Assembly: GCF_030867145.1 (NCBI RefSeq)
Contig: NC_134415.1
Coordinates: 17,586,417-17,650,416 of the forward strand
Direction of reading: 5' to 3'
DNA length: 64,000 nt
Origin: Opisthocomus hoazin
Lineage: Eukaryota; Chordata; Aves; Opisthocomiformes; Opisthocomidae
Below the pieces are notes generated by a model. The model did no database searches and had not been told where the DNA came from. It saw only the letters and a program-made list of their open reading frames with translations. Positions 10,361 to 28,730 of this stretch are shown here, one piece after another (the stretch's first letter is position 1; the number at the start of each line of letters is the position of its first letter). The translations under genes and the position numbers were made by a program.

Positions 10361-11079
10361 CCGCCGCCGCCCCGCCCCGGCACCCCCCTGCACCCCTCAA
10401 CCTGGGGGAGGGGGGGGGGCTGCCTCGGGAGAAAACCCGCCCGTGGGCACGGCACGCGTGGGCGAGCCCGGCCCCCTGGGATGCGCTTCCCGCGGCGGGT
10501 CCCGGGCCCCGTCCTCCCCTGCCCGGCGCCTTCGGGCTCTCCGAGCGGCAGCCGGGTGTGCCCGGGGTGGGGAGGCACCTTGCCGAACCGGCCGCTGCGT
10601 GGGTGAGGGTGCCGGGGCGTGCGCGGGTGCCGGCCGAAGCCGCGGGCCCGTGGGAAGCGACACGGTGGACGGACGTCGCTTGGTGGTAGCGGAGATCGGT
10701 GCGAAGGGGACGTTTGCTTTTCCCGTGTGCGTGGTTTGACCCGTGTCACCCGCCGAGACACCTTCTCGCCCGTCCTGCCTCTACGGGCAAAGGGAATGGC
10801 CGGGCAGTCACTGCAGTCGGCTGTGCAAGTCACCAGGCCCAGCTGCTTCCCACCGCCTCTCTGCATCGGAAGGAGCAAACCCGAAGCCCGGAGTGCCTGC
10901 CAGGGCACACGCAAGGGCAGCCAGGACGGAGAGATCAAAGCTGGAAACAGAAGCTCAAACAAAGGCCCAGTTCTCCACATGTGAATGATTGACCAGGCCG
11001 TGTTTCGGTGTCCTCCTTCCAACATCAAAGCTATCCAGCTGTGTTCCTCATGGATCTGCGTAGACCCGATTTAGCCTCA

Positions 11080-11452
11080 AGTAGAGAAGGCTGAGAGAGG
11101 ACCTTACAAATGGTTATAAATATCTGCAGGGTGGGTGTCAGGAGGATGGGGCCAGACTCTTTTCAGTGGTGCCCAGCGACAGGACAAGGGGCAACGGGCA
11201 CAAACTGAAGCCGAGGAAGTTCCATCTGAACATGAGGAAGAACTTCTTCCCTCTGAGGGTGACGGAGCACTGGAACAGGCTGCCCAGGGAGGTTGTGGAG
11301 TCTCCTTCTCTGGAGATGTTCAAGACCCGCCTGGACGTGGTCCTGTGCAGCCTGCTGTAGGTGACCCTGCTTCAGCAGGGGGGTTGGACTAGATGACCCA
11401 CAGAGGTCCCTTCCAACCCCTACCATTCTGTGATTCTGTGATTCTGTGATCT
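11080..11452 (+). mobile_element. CR1 LINE, 5'-truncated 3' end
   Basis: This is the 3' end of a CR1 non-LTR retrotransposon. Codons 11166-11360 read as the extreme C-terminus of CR1 ORF2 ([14 protein letters not shown], then [16 protein letters not shown]), ending in a stop. The 3' UTR ends in three units of the diagnostic ATTCTGTG octamer at about 11427-11452. The C-terminal frame is intact, so the copy is not very old, but nearly all of the element is missing through 5' truncation. It lies about 0.9 kb upstream of the NFKBIE start codon. Confidence 0.95.
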
Positions 11453-13138
11453 AGTTACTTTCCAGTGTCCCAAGCAGCAGACTTTCCTCAGAAGACAACC
11501 TAGATAGCTCTGAATGGAGGTGATGCTTTAAAATCAGTTTTACTTCTTGCTTTTATTGCTTGACGTGCCTCTCCTCCTCCGCAGGGTGCCCATCTTCCCA
11601 GCTTGGCCCAGGAGGAGGGGAAGGACCTCTTCGTGCCACACACCTGCGAGGGACCTCACCTGGGAAGAGCTCGGTGGTGGGTACGGGACCCGGTGCGCAC
11701 AAACCACATGCAAAGCGCTGACGACTTCCCCCTCCCGTGCTCCAGCTGCCGCTTCGGGTTTGCGTCACACCCCAGCACCGGCCACCAGGCCTTTAACTGC
11801 AGCCTTGCTGCAGGGGAGATACCCACGGAAAGTGCCTCAGACCAGGCAGGAGGAAAGGTTTGGGGGTGTGAGGGCGGCAGCAGGCAGGCAGGAGATGTCT
11901 CTGTTGGCATCAATAAGTTCCAGTCACAAGCTTTCCTCCCACGCTCCGGATCGGTTTCAGTATCTCCAGCTGTGTCCCTGGCACTGCCTGGTTGTCAGGC
12001 TGCGATTGCTGAGGGAAAGGAGCTTCTCCCACATCTTGTCAGCTCTGTCCGATGCGGGGCAGGGGTCTGGGCCGTGTACTCGTGTCACTCTTTTTCCCAT
12101 ACCGGTGGGGGCTGCATCCCAGCTCCATGTGCATCTGCAGCTGACGTTCCTGACCCCTACCCAGAACTTTTGCAGATTTTTGTACCCAGCTGCTACTCCG
12201 TTACCCATCAAATACCGTCCAAAATGCCCTTGCCATTTTCTGTAGTGACATACTAGCTGTTGCTAGAGATGCAGCTCCATCATGGAATCATGGAATGGTT
12301 TCATATAGACATTTGCGTGGATGAAATCAGGTATTGGGAGAAATCCACATTGGTCAAATCAGCACAGACTTGTGTGGTGACGCACAACGATTCACTTTTC
12401 TGTGAACTAGTTGCTGCTTGGCTTTGCAGCAAGTGGCAGTGGCTCCTCAATTATCTTGCAATGTCCTGTTCCAGTTGTGGCATAGGTGTGGAGCCTGCTT
12501 CCAGTGCTAGCACGGGTCCGGGAGTGGTTCAGCCAAAGCACAGGGCCTGAGCACAAGCCCTGGACCAGCTCTGCAGGGAGGCGACTCGAGCTCCACCACT
12601 TGGGACCCTACAGTGCAGCCCACTGCAAGCTGTTGCCACCTCTGGCTACCAAGCAGCCCCTGGAAGCAGCCTTCTGCTGCTGCTGCTGTGCGCTTCCCTG
12701 CAGCCAGTGATCTTGCAGCTTCCCTGAGGTGAGCCTTGAACTTTCTCGAGCTGGCTAGTGCTCCCCAAGGTCTATGTTGCAGTGTTCTGCTGCAGCTGAG
12801 CTGTGGAGACCAGGCACTCCCCATTAAAACCAGCTATGCCACCCAGGCACCCAGGTCCAGCCACTCTGCGCCCTGACCTTCCAGCTACACCCACCAATAC
12901 CCGGCTCAGGCAGCACCTCCTGCCATCTCTCTTCTGGCTGGATGTGTGCCTATTAATCCTTTGGACGACTGGGAAGTCTGAAGAATGAACTTGGCCACTC
13001 TGGCCCAGTATTTGCCTGCTGTCATTCGTTCAGCAAGACTTGGGCTCCATTTCATGCTGTCTTCCTGACAGAGAGCTTTTCTGCCTGGCCACATGGGATT
13101 TGGACTTTCATTATTTTCAGAGGCGTTAAAAACAGAGT

Positions 13139-13202
13139 GATAATATACATATAATACATATACATAAACATATACATTTATATTTTATATATATAATGTA
13201 TC
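13139..13202. repeat. AT-rich low-complexity tract
   Basis: An imperfect run of TATA, ATAC and ATAT steps (tatacatataatacatatacat and similar) in otherwise mixed sequence. Low-complexity DNA with no evidence of function. Confidence 0.8.
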
Positions 13203-14382
13203 GGCAGGTCTTAATGTTCTGATCTGCTTTTGAGGATTTTAAAAATAAAACTCTAATTCTGGTCCCTTTCCAGTCCCCTTTAACACGTGTCGCTTAAAAT
13301 GGTTAAAATTGCAGGGAAAAAATAAAGGGATCTGTTCCCACTAGAGGTCAGTGTCAGCACACGCCACTGGAAGGCACCCACAGCTACTCAGAATAACCTC
13401 TCTGCCAAGAAACTGCTCAGAAAGGCTCTCCCACCTCGCTGCGCTGCCAGTGGCACTGGGGCAGAGCCTGGGCATGGGAAGGACTCCCCAGGCGACCTGT
13501 GACCCCCGGTACTGTCCCCGATAATCTCCTGTCCCCAGGTACAGCCCTAAGTGAAGCACCCGACTTCTGGAACCCAAGTGCCCAGTTGTCGCCTGGCCTG
13601 GCACCGGCATCTTCTCCGCTGTTCCTCGAGCTGTTAACTGGGTGAGGTCAGTGAGATGCGGCTGAGGGAGATGGAGAAAGGGAGTTTATGTCCAGTCTGT
13701 GTCTGGCCTGAGGAAAAATAATGGTATTTCAGTTCCCAGCTGTGATCCTCTGCCATGTTTAAGCAACATAGATTACCTGAAATTCTTATAAGCAGCTATT
13801 GCCATGGTAGTTCACACCAGGCAATGTGACTGGTGTTGGATTCCCCCCAAGCAGACTGTTCACTGCACAGCTTTGGTCCCACAAGAGCGTCCCCCCATTT
13901 CCTGGGGATGCAGCCCTGTTCCCCCATGCCCAGCAGCAGGAGCTTGGAACCCAGCAGAAAGGTGCCAGATCCTCAGCCCTGAAGGCTCCCACTGCCTTTT
14001 CCACACCAGAGACATCTCTGGGTGTCCCGAGCAGTAACCCAGACCTCAGCCTGGGACTCCAGCTCCAGCTAAAGGAGCTCAGCCCAGAAGCCACAGGTAC
14101 CGGGCTCTTGGCCAGGAGCAGAGGCCCTGGGAGAGCGAGGAAAGCTGCAGGAAAGATGACAGGCTCTCTCCTCCAGCTGCTGTTCCATATATCTGACAGC
14201 AAATCAGCTCTGTAGTGCACCAAACTGGGTCACTTCAATTTCTGGCCTAACAGAGTAAAGCAGGAACATGTCTTTTAAAGATTCAATGCCCAGAAGCAAG
14301 GCCAAGCTGTCTAACAGACCAGTGCAAAGCTGGTCCTCCTCAGGTACCCATTATTTAGGGTAATTTGCCTGGAAAACGCTGG

Positions 14383-14396
14383 CCGCCCTCTTGTGG
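14383..14396 (-). promoter_or_regulatory. CTCF-like motif between NFKBIE and TMEM151B
   Basis: On the minus strand the sequence is CCACAAGAGGGCGG, matching 13 of 14 positions of the CTCF core CCASYAGRKGGCRS (one mismatch at the fifth base). It lies midway between the two CpG-island promoters, where an insulator would be reasonable. Single motif matches of this quality also occur by chance. Confidence 0.35.
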
Positions 14397-15010
14397 TAAG
14401 TCTGGCTGAGATCACAGGGTCACTTTGAAGGTCTCCAAGGATGCTGCCCTGGGCACCTGCTTGCTTTTGCAGTGAAGGATTGTTTCCCATCGGAGTTTTC
14501 CTCCTTGCAGCCCAAGCTGGGTGCCTCTTGTCCTGCCCTGCGCTCTCGTAACGTTATGGGACCCATCGCGCCAGTACGGGCAGGTCAGGTTTGTCTACAC
14601 TGATAGGTGCTCAGCAGGTTGCCCAGTTTATGCCCTCCCTGATAAGGACCCATGATTCCCACTGTTGCCTGGAGTCGTGCAATGGACGGGGCAGTTTCTA
14701 GCTCCTTGTGCCATTCGCTGCTGTGTATATGATGTGTAGGAGGTTGCAGAAGGGGATCAACCTAACTTACCCTGCTCTTGGCCACAGCGTTCACTTCCAC
14801 GAGCAGAATGTGATTGATATAAAGGTGCACTAAAAATCCTTGAGCTTACAAAGCAAATGAACAAAATCTCCAGATATTTTAACAAAATTTCATGCTAATT
14901 TAAATCCTCCTTGTGTAACTCCTGTCAGCTCAGTGGCTGCAATGCTCTCTGCTCACATCTGGGCAAATGCATGGCTGAGAAGGCCTTGGTATATGTTTAT
15001 TTACGCGCAC

Positions 15011-15033
15011 GTGTGTGTGTGTGTGTGTGTGTG
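15011..15033. repeat. (GT)n microsatellite
   Basis: An uninterrupted 23-base GT run follows an alternating GCGCAC stretch, giving a short purine-pyrimidine alternating tract of the type that can adopt Z-DNA. Confidence 0.95.
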
Positions 15034-16991
15034 CAGCTGTGTGTGCTGAGAGCTCTCCCAAAGGAGATGGCAGATGTGGTTACCAATGGGGAGGGGATGG
15101 CAGATGGTCTTGGAGAACTGATAACAAAACGATGCTTAAATAGATGGTGAAACTGTGCCCTAGGTGAGAAATCTTGTCACCTGGGGCTTCGTTTATAGCT
15201 AGTGGAGAGACAGACTCACTTTCAGAGGGTGGCTCTGGCAACCTCTGTCTGGCCACACCGCTTTCATGAAGAGCGCTCCTCCCTCCCTCCCTCACTCCCT
15301 CCCTCCCCGTGGAATAGCTGAGGAAGGCAGTGCTCCCTCGCTGGGCTATCATTTATTCATGACTCTCTAAGCACAGTTTATCCGGCAGGGACTATCCAAG
15401 AGTGAACAAAAACCTCAGCTCACCCAGCCACCCCTCAGCTCACCTTGCCAGAGAGCGCAGGACGGGTGCTGCCAACGCTGCACCCCGGGCTCCAGCATCA
15501 CCACACTGGACCTGAAGGCTGGTAGAAAGGAGGACTGGCAAACTTACATTTTTGAGTTGCTTCTGCTCGAGTTGGTTCCCGCTTCACCCCAGCCCCTCAC
15601 TGCAGCCCTGCAACCCCTCGCCAGCCCGGTCCTTGCCTCCTGACAGAGCTCCGAGCGGCTGCTCTGCCGGTCCCGAGCAAGCTGTGCAGTGCTGCCAGAG
15701 GTATTGCTCATGCAAGCTCGACTCTGCTCTCAGGAGAGTTAAACCTCCCAGCTGCCATACTGAATTAGAGCTTGTGTCTCTCCACACTTGCATCAGAGTC
15801 ATTTGGAAACGGGCCTGGTGGAGCCACACTCCTGTCAGCAGCGAGGTGCCCAGGCAGGGGTTCGGAGAGAGGGGTGAGCAGGGTGGCTGGCTCAGGGCGG
15901 CAGGGAGGGCAGATGGGGGTGAGCAAGCTGTTTGCAATATTCAGGTGCTGAGCAGGGGCACAGGGCATGCAGAGGGCAGGTGGCCATCCCCGGGGACGGA
16001 GGAGCCCAGGCGCCATGAATAAGTGATGATTTAGTCTGTGTTGCCCAGGTAACGGGTGCACTGAAGGTGGGATCGCAGCCGTTCCCCAGGTCGTTGTCCT
16101 CGCTGCCAGCCCAGGCCCGTGTGATGGCCCCTAAGTAATGCAGACAGGCAGGAGAACAGTTGTGTGGTGGGCTTTTAGCCCCTTCCCCAGAACGGCCTCA
16201 TCTCCCCTGTCTGCCTGGGTCCATGGGGAGAATCGGGTGGTGAGGGGATGCTGCTCCAGACCAGGGTGTGTCAGCTCCGACCGCTCAGCGCAGGGAAGGC
16301 AAATTGCAGCAGAAATCTGTTTTCTGCATTTCGGAAGGTGATTCCCAGGACTGTAACTAGGGATAGGCTAAATACTCTGAGCCATTAGTTTCCATGGCTT
16401 ATTCCTTTCTGGGGGTAATGGGCCAAAGAACTCAGGCAGAACGAAACATTTGCCAGGGGAGGATTTGGCTCAGTTTCCAGGCGTTTGGGGTGGTTGCCAC
16501 TGCTCCAGAGTTCTGTCACACGAGATGTCCTAAGGACTGTCAAACAGCATCTGGGCAGCTCTGAATCTGCTTTTCATTTCTAGGGGGGACGTGAGGGAGG
16601 CCCCTGGGTATCCCACTGGGTTGCTGCAGAGAGGAAAGCGGTTTAACCCGAGCCAGAAATCTCTGCGGAGCCTCACAAATAATTGTGCTGATGAAGAAAT
16701 AGACTGTCATGGGGGTGGATGGAAAATAAGCAAACTGCACACAGGCAGTCTGTTGGAAAGGGAAGGATTACAGCAGGGATCAGAGTTTCCAACAACAGCA
16801 ATTCCCACCTGAGAGATATACCCCAGAGCAGGAGCTACAAGCCCACCTACTTCATGAGGTTTCAGACTTTGCGCGTTTGTGGCCTGTTGGCTTCTTGCCC
16901 ATGGAGATGCAGACCCCTGTCTAGTGACGCTGAATAGAAACTGGGTCCCTGGTCACAAATTCGTGACCCCCTATGGGTTTCCTTCCCTCAG

Positions 16992-17000
16992 TATAAAAGG
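16992..17000 (+). promoter_or_regulatory. TATA-box-like motif in intergenic DNA
   Basis: TATAAAAGG is an optimal TATA box, followed about 25-30 bp later by a pyrimidine-rich CTCCTCCCAGCAGACATG stretch. No gene follows: the ATG there opens only six codons. It may start a noncoding transcript or be chance. Confidence 0.2.
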
Positions 17001-17469
17001 ACACACCTGGGTCTCCTCCCAGCAGACATGAAGTCTGAGCGTAGCTGAGCAAAACGTAACTAATGGCACAGATTTCCTTGAGGACAACGATTGCAGAGGT
17101 ACACGGCACCCATGCAGCCAACACTGCTGATCAGTAACGGCAAAAGGATGTTCTTTAACTGGAGCAAGAGGCACGTTTCTTCACCCACACTCCCCTTGTT
17201 CTGTTAATAAGGAGTGATTTAATTGGAGAGACGCGTTCTGGAAGGCTCAGGCAGCCAGCATAAAATAGCCTTGAAATTTCTAAATTTAATAGGCATTAGT
17301 TTCCAAGCTCAGAAAATCCTGCATCCTAACACGAGGGGATTCTCTGCTACACATCTGCTTAAGAGAGAAAAGGCAACAGATCGCTAGGAATCATTGATTG
17401 CTTCAAAACAGAAGGCTAAGATTTGATCATACTTGGCCTATTGAACAAAATAAAGCAAACCCCAGTGTT

Positions 17470-17491
17470 TTATATATATATATATATATAT
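17470..17491. repeat. (TA)n microsatellite
   Basis: About 11 uninterrupted TA units, followed by a short CACACACAC run that makes a compound microsatellite. Confidence 0.95.
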
Positions 17492-18664
17492 GTGCACACA
17501 CACGTAGATACATACAATACTACAGGAATTTCCTGCAAAATCTGGTTTTATATTTAGACTACAAATACCAGCCCCTGGATAGGTATCTGTGGTCATCTGG
17601 TTCAAAATGCAGCCTCTGTAAAAATTTTTCCAGAAGTTAAATGTAAATTTACTGTGTGGATAACAACTGAAAATATATTTAACCAGGAGAGAAAAGGCTA
17701 TTTTCTGTAACTACCAGAGGCAGAGGTGTGAGACCTTTTCTGGCTTGATGCATTACGGAAAATGAACGAATGCTGCTAACATGACCTAGTGCTTTACGTC
17801 TGCTTGGAACAGATAGGAATGTCTCTGCACGGTGGCAGATACAGGGTATCTGGAGAACAAACCTGTTGGTGTCCCAGTAAGGGCACCACCTCTGCTTCAG
17901 TTGCCACGGCTTCTTAAAAGCCTCCCTGCTTCTTTCAACCATTTTGTCACGTCAGAAATGCTCCCGTACCAGAAATGTCCCGCTCTCTAACATCATCTAA
18001 GAGTAGAGCACCCCGAAACCCACAGGAATAACTGAGGGAGATTCTCACGTATTAAAATAAAGATGTTTTTGTCTTTTGTCCTCAAGAGAAAGCGGAGCTG
18101 AGTGTTTAGGGCAGTGTGTTATAATTAGGACTCCTGGGTTCTCCCTGTGATGATGACACAGAACACAATCTTGAACGCTGGCCTTCTTGCTTCAGTTTCC
18201 AAATGGGGCATGCATCCTATAGCCTTATTTCTCCCACTCTCTGGGGGTCCTCTGCTGTTTGTAAGAAGTCATCAGCCATGACCTCGGGTTCCTATCCAAG
18301 GGTCCAAACCTGCCAAGCACTTGTTTCCCACAGAAAATGACTGAGAACTTGTACAACTTCAGTTTGGGTGGAGCAGGACTTCTTGGTGACACCTCAGCTC
18401 AAAAACAGCATAGCTGGTGATGTGCTTGGCAGTGTTGTCTCCAAGACACAGCAAGCAGGCTGCCAGGACCAGTATCAAAGATGCTTGATACAAAAAAACC
18501 TACTTCTGGCTCACCAGTAGCTACTGAATCCACTGGTGGAGGACAAACTGCAGGGCTCTGCATGGGTGGCTCCACGGGGGTGGCAGCAGCCTGCTTCCCA
18601 GGGGTTAGTCCCAGCGGGTCACAAGCCCAAAATGGGCACGCTGAAGGAAGCTGCTCCTCGAGTC

Positions 18665-18775
18665 TGTGGGTGTGCTGTGGAACTCCTTGCCACAGAATGC
18701 ACGCAGCATCCACAAGTCCAAAGTTAACACGAATTCAAAAGGGAATGGATAAATTCCCCGGAGAAAAAGTTACCA
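18665..18775 (+). mobile_element. Ancient CR1/L3-like LINE fragment
   Basis: The string TGTGGAACTCCTTGCCACAG, followed by degraded sequence ending AAAAGGGAATGGATAAATTC, matches from memory the 3' region of an old amniote CR1/L3-type repeat abundant in turtles and crocodilians (GGAACTCCTTGCCACAGGATG, then AAAGGGACTGGATAAATTC). It is much more diverged than the CR1 at 11.1 kb and has no tail repeat. Assignment is by motif recall, not database search. Confidence 0.6.
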
Positions 18776-18943
18776 TGGGCGAAGACATAAACTCGTATCA
18801 CCTTTTTTTCCCCTCCACCCTTCTGCTTTGCTCTTTTTTCCTTGCCTCTGAGAGAAAACCAGAGCTGTTCCTGGAGGGTGATCATCATCCCACGGGCGCC
18901 TTTTGGTCTGGCCGAGGTCACTTCCTCCAGGAGTCCCTACCCC

Positions 18944-18977
18944 TATAAAAAGCAGAAATGCATGCGTGTATGCAAAT
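18944..18977 (+). promoter_or_regulatory. TATA-like motif plus octamer
   Basis: TATAAAAAG at 18944 is followed 18 bp later by a perfect octamer ATGCAAAT at 18970-18977. The octamer is downstream of the TATA-like motif, not upstream as in histone or immunoglobulin promoters, so an ordinary promoter is unlikely. No gene follows. Confidence 0.15.
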
Positions 18978-20459
18978 TATTTGCAGCTGTGTTTTAACTG
19001 CGCGCAATAGCACAGAGCACTGCTACAAAAGTCCTGGCAGCTCTGGGCTTGCGCCTCTTTGCCTTGCCCTGCCGTGGCACACGCGCGCACCGGTGAGCTC
19101 TCCTTGGAGGCATGGGATCCACCATGTGAGGACGGGTCTGACACCCTCCAGAGCCAAAGTCTGCTTAGGGGATTGGGCAGGGGGTGCCTGAGCGGTAGGC
19201 AGTGAAATTCAGAGCAGGCTGCTCCTGCTTGCTGCTGTTCCCATGGAAACAGGGGAAAGTGAGAGGAAACGCATCCCCAGCCTCTTTAGAAGACCGGCTC
19301 CTTCAGCTGCACCCCCGGCTGCCACACCTATTCCCATAGGAAGCGGTGGCTGGCAGTTCCCCTCGGATGCGTCTCCTTGAGCGAGAACATCAGGCCTAGG
19401 GACCATTCCTTCCCCATCCCAGGCAGCAGGCCAGGCAAGAGCAAGCCACTCATCCCCGTCCCAAGGCTGAGCCTCAGAGCTCAGAAAAAGTGAAGCATTT
19501 CCAGCAAATTCTGCAGCTTATGCTTCCTCCCAGCTTGGATCTGGGGAAGTACCTGCAGGGACACCTGCTTTCCCAAGGCTGGCAAGGAAGCTGGGCTCTA
19601 CCTGCAATATCTGGACCTAGATGAGTGTGGACCCTTCCCAAGCTCTGTGTGCGTGTCCCCTGAGGATGCTACTGTGAGTTTAGATGGGGGGGTCCGCAGA
19701 GACGCTCCCACTCGTCCCTGCAGCCCAGCAGGTTAGGTCTACAGGGGCAACACGCTGCAGCCAGCTCTGTGATGGCCAGCTGAGCGTCCTTGGGCCTGGT
19801 GGAGACCGCAGCAGCGAAGACACTGCCCGATCCAGGGTTCTCCCCCGAGTGCCGGCACTGGCGCTGATGGCCAGCCTGGCCCCCCAGCCCGGCTGGGGCT
19901 GCCCACAGGCTGGGAAAAGACAGCCCGAGCACACGCAAAGCGCGCCTGGTCGTCCAAGCTCTCCCGCTTCACCCCGAGGGGTTGAACCCCCGCGGGACCC
20001 CTCACCTCCCCACCGGGCAGCCCGGCCGGGGCCGGAGCCCTCCCGGCTTGCAGCCCCCTCGGCGGGGCTGGGAGCGGGACCCCTCCCCGTCCCGGTGGGG
20101 CTCCCGAGGGGCGGCCGCTCCGGGTTCCCCGCCCGGCGCTCCAAGGTCACCGCGGCCCCGCTCGGGAAGGGCCCGGGTCCCGCCGCGCCCCCGTCCCCGT
20201 CCCCATCCCCGTCCCGTCCCGTCCCCCCCGCCTCCGCCGCGCCCTCCCCCCGCGGCTCCGCCCGCCCTCCGCCGCGCCGGGCGCGGGAGCGGCGCTGCGC
20301 TGCGGCGGGGCCGGGGGCCGGCGGGCGCTGCCGCCGCGGTGGGTGCGGGCCATGCCGCCCCGCCGCCCGCCCGCACCCCGGCGAGGCAGCGCCCGGCGGC
20401 GGGCGGGATAATGCGGCTGCCCGGCCCGCAGGCACCGCCAGCGGGGAGCCCCCGCCGCC

Positions 20460-20552
20460 ATGTCCCCCCCGGCCTCGGCGGCCGCCGCCGGCGAGGGAGG
20501 CAGCAGCACGCCGGTGCCCCCGGAGGAGGAGGCGGAGGGGGCCCGAGAGGAG
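20460..20552 (+). CDS. TMEM151B: Transmembrane protein 151B, coding exon 1
   Basis: This exon gives the first 31 residues of TMEM151B. The ATG at 20460 sits in a good Kozak setting (GCCGCCATGT). The peptide starts MSPPASAAA and ends in an acidic stretch PEEEAEGAREE, resembling the start of mammalian TMEM151B and the acidic ...GEAREE just before its first membrane segment. The exon ends in phase 0 at a GTGAGC donor at 20553. Joining to exon 2 restores [10 protein letters not shown], matching the mammalian EEQRPVQQSL. The human N-terminus has longer Gly/Ala runs, so this one is compact. Confidence 0.9.

Positions 20553-28730
<8,178 letters not shown>

Larger units (their letters stand above)
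9480..10720. promoter_or_regulatory. NFKBIE: CpG island / NFKBIE promoter region
   Basis: Very high G+C and dense CpG surround NFKBIE exon 1 and extend about 550 bp upstream of its start codon. No TATA box is seen near the likely start site; GC boxes and C-rich tracts dominate, as in CpG-island promoters. A CTC/CCT triplet-like run lies near 10275-10310. Island limits are by eye. Confidence 0.75.
11453..19949. other. NFKBIE-TMEM151B intergenic region, no gene recognised
   Basis: No open frame in these 8.5 kb resembles a known protein or shows a convincing exon set. The region contains an AT-rich simple stretch (13139-13202), a TG microsatellite, a TA microsatellite, a CCCT-rich tract near 15278-15306, an ancient CR1-like fragment, a CTCF-like motif and two TATA-like motifs, listed separately. 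It separates two divergent CpG-island promoters. Confidence 0.6.

Noticed and set aside
10264-11028. 254-codon minus-strand frame upstream of NFKBIE
   Set aside because: Low-complexity Pro/Gly/Arg translation in the CpG island, no known domain, and it lies in the NFKBIE promoter.
12283-12300. Possible CR1 tail (AATCATGGAATGGTTT)
   Set aside because: Only about 16 bases match and the following sequence is unrelated, so it cannot be told from chance.
19238-19255. RFX X-box-like GTTCCCATGGAAAC
   Set aside because: Two symmetric mismatches to the GTTRCC-GGYAAC consensus and no ciliary gene promoter beside it.
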